DNA of 64,000 nt from Vitreimonas flagellata (GTDB taxonomy: Bacteria > Pseudomonadota > Alphaproteobacteria > Caulobacterales > Aquidulcibacteraceae): the NCBI RefSeq assembly GCF_004634425.1, contig NZ_SBJL01000002.1, positions 868,001-932,000 on the forward strand, read 5' to 3'. The position numbers and the translations under genes were made by a program. Numbering within the stretch: position 1 is the first letter of the stretch; every line of letters begins with the position of its first letter. Below, piece after piece: positions 29,441-38,894 of this stretch. The notes beneath the pieces are model-generated. The model searched no databases and was not told the origin of the DNA. It worked only from the letters and a program-made list of their open reading frames with translations.

Positions 29441-30006
29441 AATTCGATGATCTTCGCAACGTGCCGCGTCTTGAGACTGAACGTCTCGTGCTGCGCGGTT
29501 GGTGCGAGGAGGATTTGGACGGCGGCTTCGCGGCTATGATGGCGGATACGGAAGTCGCACGGTTTCTCACCGGCGATCAGCGCGCGAAATCGCGCGCCGA
29601 GGCGTGGCGCGACATGGCGCTGTTCGTCGGGCATTGGGCGCTGCGTGGTTACGGCTTGTTTGCGGTGGAAGAGAAGGCGACCGGCGCATTCGTCGGCCGC
29701 GTCGGGGCCTGGCAGCCGGAATGTTGGGTTGGCTTCGAACTCGGCTGGGGGCTGCGCCGAGAATTTTGGGGCAGGGGCTACGCGTTTGAGGCGGCGCGGG
29801 CCGCTGGCGATTGGGTGTTCGCGAATTTTCCGTTGGACCACATCGTCAGTTTGATCCACGCGTCGAACTCCCCGTCGCAGAAACTCGCCGAGCGGCTCGG
29901 CATGCGTGTTCGCGCCAGCACGTTGCACGCCGGCATGCCGCATGACATTTGGGAGACCACCCGCGCCGACTGGTCTAAAACCAGCCAGCCTCGCGCAATG
30001 GCTTGA
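29437..30006 (+). CDS. GNAT-family N-acetyltransferase
   Basis: 189 residues of the RimJ/RimL type: LETERLVLRGWCEEDLDGGFAAM at the N-terminus, WGLRREFWGRGYAFEAARAAGDW as the acetyl-CoA loop (R-x-x-G-x-G-Y-A, about residues 106-120) and HASNSPSQKLAERLGM near the end. It is translationally coupled to the DUF6265 gene by a four-base overlap and overlaps the convergent LytTR gene by 32 bases. Substrate unknown. Confidence 0.9.
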   Translation: MKFDDLRNVPRLETERLVLRGWCEEDLDGGFAAMMADTEVARFLTGDQRAKSRAEAWRDMALFVGHWALRGYGLFAVEEKATGAFVGRVGAWQPECWVGFELGWGLRREFWGRGYAFEAARAAGDWVFANFPLDHIVSLIHASNSPSQKLAERLGMRVRASTLHAGMPHDIWETTRADWSKTSQPRAMA

Positions 30007-30793
30007 TATTTGGGCGGCTGACAGGCGCCTCGGCGCCACCTTTGAGCGTCAGGACCATTTTGTCGCCGTCGCGTCGGCTGCTCTCGACGGCATCCTTCGC
30101 CACCCACCAAGAGCGATGCGTCTGCGCGCCCTCTAGGCCTTCAAGCTCGCCGATCGCGTCGCTCAACCGCATCAGGATGAGATCGCTGCCCTTGGAGGTG
30201 TGCAGGCGCAAATAATGATCCTCTGAGGATACCGCATAGATTGCGGCGCCCTTCAGCTTCGCGGGCAGGCGCTCCATGAAGCGGATGGTTGGTGCGGGGG
30301 CGCCCGCTGGCGGCGCGTGCGTGACCTTCCCAGGCCAGTTCACGAGAATCATAATCGCGGTCATGGCGATGCAGATCACCAGAACGCTGCCGTAGATTTG
30401 CGGAATCAATTCCCAGTCGAAGTCCCGCCCGGTAAGTAGGGAGGTGTAGATCCAGACGATCAGGGTGATCGGCAGGCTGAGCACCACGACCAGCACGCCG
30501 CCGAATATCCAGGGGTTCGCGTAGAGCTGCGGGAAGCGACCCATCGCCAAGGTGATCAAGTGTGCGACGCCGCTGCCGCCGACCATGAGCGGCACCCAAT
30601 AGAGCAGGCGAGTGGCCAGCGGCAGGTGATCCATGCCCAGGGCCCCGACGATCGCCAGAAAGACCCCGGCGCCCGCCGCGATGCCGACATTGCGCAAAGT
30701 GCGATGCAAAGGCTCAGGATTTTCAGCCGCATTTGGCGAAGCGTGAGCGGCGGGAGCCGGCGTTTGACGCAAGGGGTCGGTCGGTTCGCGCAT
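29975..30793 (-). CDS. Membrane-anchored LytTR transcriptional regulator
   Basis: 272 residues. The N-terminal half has about four hydrophobic helices (residues 35-150) and the C-terminal 95 residues form a LytTR DNA-binding domain (IYAVSSEDHYLRLHTSKGS, with THRSWWVA as the conserved end segment). Membrane-bound LytTR proteins without a receiver domain are common in Caulobacterales and Sphingomonadales; ligands are unknown. It is divergent from the DUF2306 gene, a plausible target. Confidence 0.88.
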   Translation of the reverse strand: MREPTDPLRQTPAPAAHASPNAAENPEPLHRTLRNVGIAAGAGVFLAIVGALGMDHLPLATRLLYWVPLMVGGSGVAHLITLAMGRFPQLYANPWIFGGVLVVVLSLPITLIVWIYTSLLTGRDFDWELIPQIYGSVLVICIAMTAIMILVNWPGKVTHAPPAGAPAPTIRFMERLPAKLKGAAIYAVSSEDHYLRLHTSKGSDLILMRLSDAIGELEGLEGAQTHRSWWVAKDAVESSRRDGDKMVLTLKGGAEAPVSRPNIKPLREAGWF

Positions 30794-30858
30794 GTTCGGG
30801 TGCGACGGCTCCAGGATTCGGTCAGGGCTCTAGCAGACCCAAACCGGAGCTTCGACCC

Positions 30859-31395
30859 TTGGCCCAAGAACAAACTCTATTCCAGCGCGTCCGCCCACAC
30901 CTTGGTTGGCTTGTGCTGCTCGTTGCGGTGGTGGTGTCGATGTGGCCGATGCGAAACGATGTGGCCAGGTACCTTCAGCACGTCGGCTTCCAACCCCACG
31001 CGCCGGAATGGGCGCTCGCGGCGGCGCTCCCGCTTAAGGTTCAAGTCCACATCGTGGCTGCGCTCTCTGCCCTCGCGATCGGAACCATCATCTTGCTCCA
31101 GCCCAAGGGCAGCCGCTTTCACAAAACCCTGGGCTGGGCCTGGGTGGTCGCGATGGCGGTGACGGCTGTGTCGAGCCTCTTCATCACCGGCATCAATGGC
31201 GACACGTGGTCGTTCATTCATTTGCTGAGCGGTTGGACGATCATTGGCCTGCCGATGGCGATCTACGCCATTCGCAATAGGAAGGTGCAATCGCACCAGC
31301 GCGCCATGACCGGCATGTTCGTCGGCGGGCTGATTGTTGCGGGTGCGCTCACGTTTATTCCCGGTCGGTTCTTCTATGCGTTTTTCTTCGGGTAG
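30859..31395 (+). CDS. DUF2306-like membrane protein
   Basis: 178 residues with about four membrane helices. VHIVAALSALAIGTIILLQPKGSRFH and the paired HxxxG helices (FIHLLSGWTIIGLPMAIYAI) resemble the DUF2306 family of predicted membrane proteins. I chose TTG 30859, with GGAG nine bases upstream; a start at 30733 would run into the divergent LytTR gene. Function unknown. The LytTR regulator begins 65 bases away on the other strand. Confidence 0.75.
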   Translation: MAQEQTLFQRVRPHLGWLVLLVAVVVSMWPMRNDVARYLQHVGFQPHAPEWALAAALPLKVQVHIVAALSALAIGTIILLQPKGSRFHKTLGWAWVVAMAVTAVSSLFITGINGDTWSFIHLLSGWTIIGLPMAIYAIRNRKVQSHQRAMTGMFVGGLIVAGALTFIPGRFFYAFFFG

Positions 31396-31453
31396 CATCG
31401 CGGATTGGTGAGTTTCGCGCAGGCGCGAACCGGCCTATGTAGCCAGCGTTCCA

Positions 31454-32719
31454 ATGACGAACCTGCTGCGCAACGTCGCCGCTTTGATCGCCGCCGTTAC
31501 AATCCTGCAATTGGCGGGGGGATTGCTGGGCGTTCGTCTTCCGCTCGCTGTGGCGGAAGATGGCCATTCGCGCACCGCGCTTGGCTTGATTGCGGCGTCG
31601 TATTCCGCCGGCTTCATGATGGGCGCGATGATCGCGACGCAGATGCTCGCGCGCGTCGGCCACATCCGCGTCTATGCCGGTAGCGCCGCCGTGTTTGCGG
31701 TGTCGACGCTGGCGCTGCATTTCAGCACCGATATTTGGGTCTGGGGCGTCACGCGCATGGCGGCAGGCGTTTCGGTCGCTTTGATGTTTGCCGTGATCGA
31801 AAGTTGGCTCGCGCACTCGATCGACACGCGCGTGCGCGGCGAAGTGACGAGCGTGTACATGGTGCTCACCAAGGGCGCGCTCGCGATCGGGCCGTTCTTG
31901 GCGTTCAACTACGCTGCTGATGCGCCTGAGCCTTGGATGATTGCCGCATCGCTTGCAGCACTCTCGATGCTGCCGATTTGCTTCACCGCCGCCGAACAAC
32001 CCGCGCCGCCGAAGGCGCAACCTTTGGCCTTGGTCGAACAATTCGCGACCGCGCCTGCAGCCGTAATCGGCAGCTTTGGGGCAGGGCTGGTGAATGGCGG
32101 CGTGCTGGCGCTCGCGCCGCTCTATGCCGCTGCGCACTATGGCGACAACGCCGCGGCGGAGTTTTACTCGGCGGCGTTCGTGGGATCGCTCTTGCTGCAA
32201 TGGCCGGCGGGCAGATTGTCCGATCGCGTCGATCGACGGCTCGTGATTGCAGGCCTTGCCGTGATAGCCGCGTCGTCTGCATTCGCGCTCGCGATCTGGA
32301 GTGGACAATTGCTGCATTGGTCGGCGGCGTTGTTGTTCTTCGTGTGGGGCTCGGGTGCGCTGAGCTTCTACGGTATCGCTGTGGCGCACATGGCCGACCG
32401 CGCTGAGCCGGGGCGCTTAGCGCAATCGGCGGCGGGTTTGTTGTTTGTGTGGGCGGCGGGTTCGGTGCTTGGGCCGCTGATCATGGGACCGTTGGTCGAT
32501 TGGTTCGATGTCGCGGGCATTTTCTGGTTCGCGGGCGCTGCGGCGACCTTCGTGTGCGCGGCGATGTTCTGGCGGCGCACGACGCGCGAGCAATCCACTA
32601 CCAAGGAAGAGTTCGCGCCGCAGCTCGGCACCTCGGTTTCGGCTGGTGAGATCGCGTATGGCGAGGATAGCGCGCCCGCCGAGGGCGGCGCGATTGCAGG
32701 TGTCAACAAACCTAGCTAA
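31454..32719 (+). CDS. MFS transporter (YcaD-like)
   Basis: 421 residues with an alternating hydrophobic pattern that fits 12 membrane helices. LGVRLPLAVAEDGHSRTALGLIAASYSAGF and AGRLSDRVDRRLVIAGLAV (the MFS loop A motif between helices 2 and 3 of a repeat) support the MFS. It resembles the YcaD/UMF-type group. Substrate unknown. It lies 80 bases upstream of chrA on the same strand. Confidence 0.85.
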   Translation: MTNLLRNVAALIAAVTILQLAGGLLGVRLPLAVAEDGHSRTALGLIAASYSAGFMMGAMIATQMLARVGHIRVYAGSAAVFAVSTLALHFSTDIWVWGVTRMAAGVSVALMFAVIESWLAHSIDTRVRGEVTSVYMVLTKGALAIGPFLAFNYAADAPEPWMIAASLAALSMLPICFTAAEQPAPPKAQPLALVEQFATAPAAVIGSFGAGLVNGGVLALAPLYAAAHYGDNAAAEFYSAAFVGSLLLQWPAGRLSDRVDRRLVIAGLAVIAASSAFALAIWSGQLLHWSAALLFFVWGSGALSFYGIAVAHMADRAEPGRLAQSAAGLLFVWAAGSVLGPLIMGPLVDWFDVAGIFWFAGAAATFVCAAMFWRRTTREQSTTKEEFAPQLGTSVSAGEIAYGEDSAPAEGGAIAGVNKPS

Positions 32720-32723
32720 GCAA

Positions 32724-32739
32724 CGCGTCGCGGGACGCG
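32724..32739 (+). terminator. Hairpin after the MFS gene
   Basis: CGCGTC-GCGG-GACGCG forms a perfect 6-base-pair stem with a tetraloop just past the MFS stop. There is no U-tract, so it may be a processing or pausing hairpin rather than a terminator. Confidence 0.3.
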
Positions 32740-32769
32740 CGATCTCCCGCTGACAGGCGCCTCGCCCAA

Positions 32770-32783
32770 GCATCGCGCGATGC
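32770..32783. promoter_or_regulatory. Perfect 14-base palindrome upstream of chrA
   Basis: GCATCGCGCGATGC is fully self-complementary and lies 15-28 bases before the chrA start. Position and symmetry suit an operator or a translation-control hairpin. Confidence 0.35.
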
Positions 32784-32798
32784 TCTATGGGGTGAGGT

Positions 32799-34106
32799 AT
32801 GTCCGGCGCTGCGCCAAACCTTTCGACGCTGTTTCGTGAATCTCTGAAGATCGGCTGTCTCGGCTTTGGCGGGCCGGCGGGACAGATCGCTTTGATGCAT
32901 CGCGTGTTCGTGGACGAGCACGCCTGGATCGATGACGTGCGCTTCCAGCGCATGCTGGCGTTCTGCATGTTGTTGCCGGGGCCGGAAGCGCAACAGCTTG
33001 CGACCTATGTCGGCTGGCGCTTGCGAGGTTGGGCGGGCGCGCTGATTGCGGGCTGGATGTTTGTGCTGCCGGGCGCGTTCGTCGTGTTGGGACTGAGCGC
33101 GCTTTACGTCGTATACGGCACGCAGACGCTTGTCGCCGCTGCGTTCGATGGCGTGAAATGCGCTGTTGTGGCGTTGGTGGCGGAGGCTTTGTTCAAAGTT
33201 GGCAAGCGCGCGCTGAAAACGCCGCTGGCGTTGTGGATTGCGATCGCGGCGTTTGTGGCGCTGCTGTTCAACGCGCCGTTTCCTTTGGTGATCGTCGTCG
33301 CTGCGCTGGTTGGCGCACTCTTACCCTCCCCCTTGCGGGGAGGGCAGGGAGGGGGTGCGAGCGCCAATGCGTCAAACGTCAGCGCTGATACCCCCACTTC
33401 CAACTCCTCCTGGCAAGGGGGAGGAGAGTCGCTGAAGCACGCGCTGCTCTGGTTCGCACTCTGGCTCACACCCCCGGCGCTCGTCGCGCTCACGCTCGGC
33501 ACGGAGCATGTGTTGTTCCAAGTCGCGACGCTGTTCTCGATCCTCGCCTGCGTCACCTTTGGCGGCGCGTACGCGTTGCTGGCGTATCTCACGGCGGAGG
33601 CGGTGGCGCGTGGCTGGCTGACGACGGCGCAGATGATTGACGGCCTGGGTCTCGCCGAAACCACGCCGGGCCCGCTGATCTTGGTCAACGAATTCGTGGG
33701 CTTCATGGCGGGATGGAGCGCGGCCGGTTGGGGCTTGGCGCTCGCGGGCGCGGCGATGGCGCTTTGGTGCACCTTCGCTCCATCGTTTGTCTGGATCTTC
33801 GCTGGCGCGCCGGCGGCTGAGAGGCTGGAGAACAATCGCCGCGCTGCGGGCGCGCTCGCAGCGATTACCGCCGCCGTGCTCGGCGTCATCGCCAAGCTGG
33901 CGCTCTTCTTCGCGGCCCACGCGCTCTTCGAGCGGCAGCTGACGCTAGGGCCGGTCGAATTGCCCGATTTGGCCTCGGCTCGGCTGTGGATGGTCGCCCT
34001 GGCGGCGGTCGCGACATTGGCCCTGATCCGGTTAAAGGCCAATCTGCTGGCATTGATCGCCGCATGCGCATTGGCGGGGTTGGCGGCGGCGCAAATAGGC
34101 CTGTAA
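32799..34106 (+). CDS. chrA: Chromate efflux transporter (ChrA family, two CHR domains)
   Basis: 435-residue inner-membrane protein of the long (bidomain) CHR type, which exports chromate. The N-terminal domain has [15 protein letters not shown] and [16 protein letters not shown]; the C-terminal domain repeats the pattern as [16 protein letters not shown] and [20 protein letters not shown]. Between the halves, residues about 175-210 are a Gly/Ser/Asn-rich stretch encoded by an inserted palindromic repeat (33322-33428) that keeps the frame. Chromate as substrate is from the family; some members may have other substrates. sucC begins 29 bases downstream. Confidence 0.92.
   Translation: MSGAAPNLSTLFRESLKIGCLGFGGPAGQIALMHRVFVDEHAWIDDVRFQRMLAFCMLLPGPEAQQLATYVGWRLRGWAGALIAGWMFVLPGAFVVLGLSALYVVYGTQTLVAAAFDGVKCAVVALVAEALFKVGKRALKTPLALWIAIAAFVALLFNAPFPLVIVVAALVGALLPSPLRGGQGGGASANASNVSADTPTSNSSWQGGGESLKHALLWFALWLTPPALVALTLGTEHVLFQVATLFSILACVTFGGAYALLAYLTAEAVARGWLTTAQMIDGLGLAETTPGPLILVNEFVGFMAGWSAAGWGLALAGAAMALWCTFAPSFVWIFAGAPAAERLENNRRAAGALAAITAAVLGVIAKLALFFAAHALFERQLTLGPVELPDLASARLWMVALAAVATLALIRLKANLLALIAACALAGLAAAQIGL
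33322..33428. repeat. Imperfect palindromic repeat element inserted inside chrA
   Basis: The left arm (33322-33357) contains CCTCCCCCTTGCGGGGAGGG and the right arm (33388-33428) contains the matching CTCCTCCTGGCAAGGGGGAGG. The arms are imperfectly complementary around a roughly 30-base centre. Such arms are the hallmark of dispersed intergenic palindromes in high-GC Alphaproteobacteria. Here the element is in frame within a gene and its translated product is a flexible linker. I see no second copy in the window. Confidence 0.7.
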
Positions 34107-34135
34107 GAACGCGGCGACCATTTCGAGGGGCCCCG

Positions 34136-35329
<1,194 letters not shown>

Positions 35330-35332
35330 TCT

Positions 35333-35596
35333 GTGTTGCTTCTCGCCCTCGCTGCTTTGCTGCCGGGGGCGCTTGGCGCGCTGATTGCCAGCGACAAGCG
35401 TCTGAGAGGGTGGGGCGCGATATTGAGCTTCGCCCCTTTGATTGGCGGTGTCTTCTTTATGCTGTCGCCGCCCTTCCTCGGTTTCTTTCAAGGTGCGTCA
35501 GGCGCCTTCGCGGTCGCGTCGTTTCTTGTCCCGACGCTCAGTGCATTGCTCGGGTTCGCCTTCGTACGCCTGACTCGGTCAGAGCCGCGCGTTTGA
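35333..35596 (+). CDS. Small membrane protein, unknown
   Basis: 87 residues that are nearly all hydrophobic, with about three helices (residues 1-20, 28-48 and 55-78) and a short charged loop SDKRLRG. It starts with GTG three bases after the sucC stop, so it is probably translated from the sucC message. I do not recognise a family. Its close coupling with sucC is the only clue to a role. Confidence 0.6.
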   Translation: MLLLALAALLPGALGALIASDKRLRGWGAILSFAPLIGGVFFMLSPPFLGFFQGASGAFAVASFLVPTLSALLGFAFVRLTRSEPRV

Positions 35597-35623
35597 ATGG
35601 CGCGTCAATTCATCGACGCGTAA

Positions 35624-35651
35624 TTGGTTCCACCGCGCGGAGTGCTATGGT
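35624..35651 (+). promoter_or_regulatory. Candidate sigma-70 promoter for the VOC gene
   Basis: TTGGTT (35624-35629), a 16-base spacer and TATGGT (35646-35651) lie 25 bases upstream of the ATG at 35676. Confidence 0.5.
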
Positions 35652-35675
35652 TCCCGAACAACGAGGAGAAACGCC

Positions 35676-36047
35676 ATGATCGGTTACGTTACGCTTGGCA
35701 CCAATGATCTCGAACGCGGCGCGAAATTTTATGATGCGATCGCCAAGGAGCTTGGCACAGGGCGCATGATGGAATGGCCGGGCGCAATTGCCTGGGGCAC
35801 GCCGGGCGGCGGCGCGGGCATCGGTCTCACAAAGCCGTTCGACGGCAACGCCGCGAGCGTCGGCAACGGCGTGATGGTGGCGCTCGAGTGCAAAGACAAA
35901 GAGCAAATCCAGCGCGTCTATGACATCGCGCTCGCCAATGGCGGATCCTGCGAAGGCAAGCCCGGCCCGCGCGGCGACGGCGGCTTCTACGCTGCCTATT
36001 TCCGCGATCCGGACGGCAACAAGCTCAACGCCTTCATCATGGGCTGA
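35676..36047 (+). CDS. VOC-superfamily protein
   Basis: 123 residues of the glyoxalase/dioxygenase fold. It opens with IGYVTLGTNDLERGAKFYDAI and ends with AAYFRDPDGNKLNAFIM, both typical of the group. A GAGGAG ribosome site precedes the ATG. Substrate unknown. It is the last plus-strand gene before the minus-strand lipoprotein/protease operon, with which it converges. Confidence 0.86.
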   Translation: MIGYVTLGTNDLERGAKFYDAIAKELGTGRMMEWPGAIAWGTPGGGAGIGLTKPFDGNAASVGNGVMVALECKDKEQIQRVYDIALANGGSCEGKPGPRGDGGFYAAYFRDPDGNKLNAFIMG

Positions 36048-36068
36048 GCGCGGTGCGCAGCGCTGGCG

Positions 36069-36665
36069 TTAAGCCAGCGTTGCGCTCGCGAACGCGGCTT
36101 CGATGTCCGGCAACAGGTGTGCGTAATAATGCTCGCGCGGGGCCAGATAGAGCATCAAATTGAGCTTATCGTCCGACCTGCGCGCGGCGAGCGCCGCACC
36201 GCCTATGTCGAGACCGGCTTGCGTACGCGTTGAAAGGTCGAAACGTACGCCCGGCAGCGCGCCGAAATTCTGCGGCCGCAGCGCGCTTGCTTCCGGCGCT
36301 TGGAATTCGACCGCGACGCAATCGGTGATGAATTCCACGATCTCCGTATCGCCCATGTCCGCGCGATAGGTGGGGCGGGGCGTGTCGCGATCGGCTGGAC
36401 GCACGAGCGAGCCGCCAGGCTCGATCGTCGCCAGATAGAGACGATTGAGCATCGGCCCATCGATGGAGAGCAAGCGAACGCCCGGCGGGCGCGGCATCAT
36501 GTAATTGGTGAGATCGGACCACGGCCGTTGCAGCGTCACGCTGAACGCGTCGTTGGCCGTGTATGCGCCTTGCGGCACGAGCACGGAGGTCGCGCAGCTG
36601 CTGAGTGCCGCGCCGCCGGCGGCCACGCCCCAAAGTGCCGCGCGCCGCGTAAGTGTGAAGCTCAT
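36069..36665 (-). CDS. Putative lipoprotein, last gene of an M48 protease operon
   Basis: 198 residues: a signal peptide with Arg-Arg near the start (MSFTLTRRAALWGVAAGG) and a lipobox-like LSSC, then a domain that I do not recognise, beginning YTANDAFSVTLQRPWSDLTN. The start ATG lies in a four-base overlap with the M48 gene stop, which argues for coupled translation. No known catalytic motif is visible. Likely an outer-membrane or periplasmic lipoprotein linked to the M48 protease. Confidence 0.75.
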   Translation of the reverse strand: MSFTLTRRAALWGVAAGGAALSSCATSVLVPQGAYTANDAFSVTLQRPWSDLTNYMMPRPPGVRLLSIDGPMLNRLYLATIEPGGSLVRPADRDTPRPTYRADMGDTEIVEFITDCVAVEFQAPEASALRPQNFGALPGVRFDLSTRTQAGLDIGGAALAARRSDDKLNLMLYLAPREHYYAHLLPDIEAAFASATLA

Positions 36666-37954
36666 TGAACCTCTCCCGTCTGAGCATTGATCTGCGTGAG
36701 CCGCGCTTCGACCAAAGCGCGGTCTTCCGCGTTGGGCGCGCGCTCTAGATACGTTGTGAAGTGCGCGACAGCCTCGGCTTGGCGGCCATCGCGCGCAGCG
36801 AATTCGCCAAGCTCCCGCCAAGCGGCCGCGGGCGCGTCTGGATGCGTGATCGCGTTCGCATAATGCTGGAGCGCGGTGGCGCGATCGCCTTCGGCGCGGC
36901 GCAGACGGCAAATCTCGCCGCGATAATATTCGATCACGCCAAGGTCTTCGCCATGCTGTGCGAGGTGATCGAGCAGGTGCTTGGTCTGGCCGTAATCGCG
37001 GCGACGGAGGTCGGCGCGCAGCCAGTCGTCAAGAAAGGGGCGAATGATCGCACGATAGCGTTCGCGATGCGTTTCACCCGAGCCGCTGTGCGCTGCCGCG
37101 CGTTCCGTGAGCGCCTCCACACGATCCGAGGAGAGGGGGTGGGTGCTGAAGATGCTGCCGCGCGTTTCGCGGCGACGCGTGTCGGGATTATCTGAGGCTG
37201 CGGTTTCGCCGATCAGATAGGTCCAGATGCGTTCGCCGGCGGTGGGATCGTAATTGGCGGCGACCGCGTGGTTGAAGCCGACATTGTCGGCCTCGGCTTC
37301 ATTCTCACGGGAAAAGCCGAAGAGCGAAGCGATGGTGCCGAGATAGACGGCGTCGACTGCGACGCGTGTGACGTCTGAAATGGACGACGCCGAGTTGGGC
37401 GAGTTGACAGCCGCCGCTGTACCGGCCGCCGCAATCACCACGCTCGCGATCATGGCGCCATTGGCGCGTGCGCGCGTTGCACGTAGTGCTTCGAGCGAAT
37501 GCCGCTCGCCATAATGCGCGGTTTCGTGGCCAAGCACGAACGCGAGCTGCGCCTCGTCTTCAGCGCGCAGCAAGAGCCCCGACCACACTTCCATGTAGCC
37601 GTTCGGGGCCATCGACGCGTTAAAGAACGGCCGGTTCATGATGTAGAGCCGGATATCGCCACAATATTCGGCGGCGACCCGGCAGGCGACGTCGCGCACA
37701 TAGGCGTTCAAGGCGGCGTCAGTCTCAAGTTGACCAGACGCGCGTGCTTGCAGCTCGGCGCGATCGGAGACGCCCCACAATCCGCCTTCATCCGTCGAGG
37801 AGTCCGGTCGCGTGCGCGACGGTGGCGGTGGGGCGGGGGCCGTTTCGACCGTCGCTGCGGTTGGTTGCGCTTCAACGAGCGGTGGCGTTTCTTGCGCAAA
37901 CGCGAGAGTCGCCGCCGCCATCAGAAATGTGCTGGCGAGCGCGAGGCGTTTCAT
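36662..37954 (-). CDS. Secreted M48-family metalloprotease with C-terminal helical repeats
   Basis: 430 residues. The signal peptide ends near LAFAQ (residue 21), followed by a Pro-rich linker. The zinc motif is HETAH at 143-147 and the third ligand lies in NEAEADNVGF. The C-terminal third (from about 320) is rich in TPR-like helices (ATALQHYANAITHPDA, EAVAHFTTYLERAPNAEDRA), similar to BepA/YfgC-type periplasmic proteases that act on outer-membrane assembly. It overlaps its upstream and downstream genes by four bases each, forming a tight three-gene operon. Confidence 0.9.
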   Translation of the reverse strand: MKRLALASTFLMAAATLAFAQETPPLVEAQPTAATVETAPAPPPPSRTRPDSSTDEGGLWGVSDRAELQARASGQLETDAALNAYVRDVACRVAAEYCGDIRLYIMNRPFFNASMAPNGYMEVWSGLLLRAEDEAQLAFVLGHETAHYGERHSLEALRATRARANGAMIASVVIAAAGTAAAVNSPNSASSISDVTRVAVDAVYLGTIASLFGFSRENEAEADNVGFNHAVAANYDPTAGERIWTYLIGETAASDNPDTRRRETRGSIFSTHPLSSDRVEALTERAAAHSGSGETHRERYRAIIRPFLDDWLRADLRRRDYGQTKHLLDHLAQHGEDLGVIEYYRGEICRLRRAEGDRATALQHYANAITHPDAPAAAWRELGEFAARDGRQAEAVAHFTTYLERAPNAEDRALVEARLTQINAQTGEVQ

Positions 37955-38649
37955 AGCGGCGCGTCCCGCATCAATGTTTCGGCCAATGACGCCGCGCCTT
38001 CGATTTCGCGCATGTCTTGGTTCGGCGACGCGGTGACAACGTTGAACCAAATCACGTTGCCGGTGCGCAGATCGACGAGCGACGCGAAGGCCTGTTGCCC
38101 GCCAAGCGGCACGCCGACGCCAAGAATGGCCAAGCCGACCATCGCGGCGACGCGGCCTGCGCTGGCGTATGACCCGCGCGCCGTCACGAAGAGGGCGTAG
38201 TCGGCGTTGTATGTCGTTGCGAGTTCTTGGACGCCTTCGCCGAGCGTCCAGGTGAAATCGTCGTCGCGTGTCGGCACGCTGTAGAAGCCGTAATTGATGG
38301 CGAGGATCGAGGTGCCGACCGCGTCGTGCAGGCGGATAACTTGGCCGACGCGGCCTTCCATCGCCGTCGTTGGATCAAGCGAGGACGTGGTGTGGCTTTG
38401 CGCTTGGATGAGAGTGGCGACGGCGGTCGTGAGATTGTCGCGCCCGGAGACGGACCAATCCTCGCGAGGCTCCTGCAGGCCGGCCGCTGTCAGGACTGAA
38501 AGCTGCACGTCGGGCGTCATCACGAGGATACGGGAATTGTCGGCCGGGCGCTGGAACTCCCCTTCGAATGTGCGCGGCGCGGATGTCGCGCATGCCGTGA
38601 CGGCGACGAGCATCGCAAGCGCGGCGAGCGCGCGGACCTGTTTCAGCAT
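37951..38649 (-). CDS. Putative lipoprotein, first gene of the M48 operon
   Basis: 232 residues with signal peptide and lipobox (LVAVTACATS, Cys near residue 20). The body contains FQRPADNSRILVMTPDVQLS and later GYFSVPT-like beta segments and a hydrophobic patch (AGRVAAMVGLAILGVGVPLGG). I do not recognise the family. The start at 38649 has GGGAGGGG directly upstream. It overlaps the M48 gene start by four bases, so the three genes are probably made together. Confidence 0.78.
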   Translation of the reverse strand: MLKQVRALAALAMLVAVTACATSAPRTFEGEFQRPADNSRILVMTPDVQLSVLTAAGLQEPREDWSVSGRDNLTTAVATLIQAQSHTTSSLDPTTAMEGRVGQVIRLHDAVGTSILAINYGFYSVPTRDDDFTWTLGEGVQELATTYNADYALFVTARGSYASAGRVAAMVGLAILGVGVPLGGQQAFASLVDLRTGNVIWFNVVTASPNQDMREIEGAASLAETLMRDAPL

Positions 38650-38894
38650 TTTCCCCTCCCGCCGGCGGCGATCTGCGCCACCGCACCCATGGGGACCGTA
38701 GATTGTTCCCAAAGTGAGTCTAGCCGCGAAACGAGAATCTCGGAGCGCCGCTTTTGTGGTGATGCGCGCGGTCGCGTTTCTGGCTGAAAATGGAGCAGGG
38801 GCGACGTTCGGGCAGGGTTTGCAAGATTTCGCGGCTGCGTTATGCCGCTGGCCGCATTCTCGATTTTTCCAGCGCCACGGGGGCCGCTTAGCTC
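38650..38894. other. 245-base intergenic region between the divergent M48 operon and sucD
   Basis: No gene or hairpin stands out. It must hold the promoters of both the minus-strand lipoprotein operon and sucD. A TTGCAA (38818-38823) followed by a weak TATGCC after 16 bases is the only promoter-like pair I noticed on the sucD side. Confidence 0.4.
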
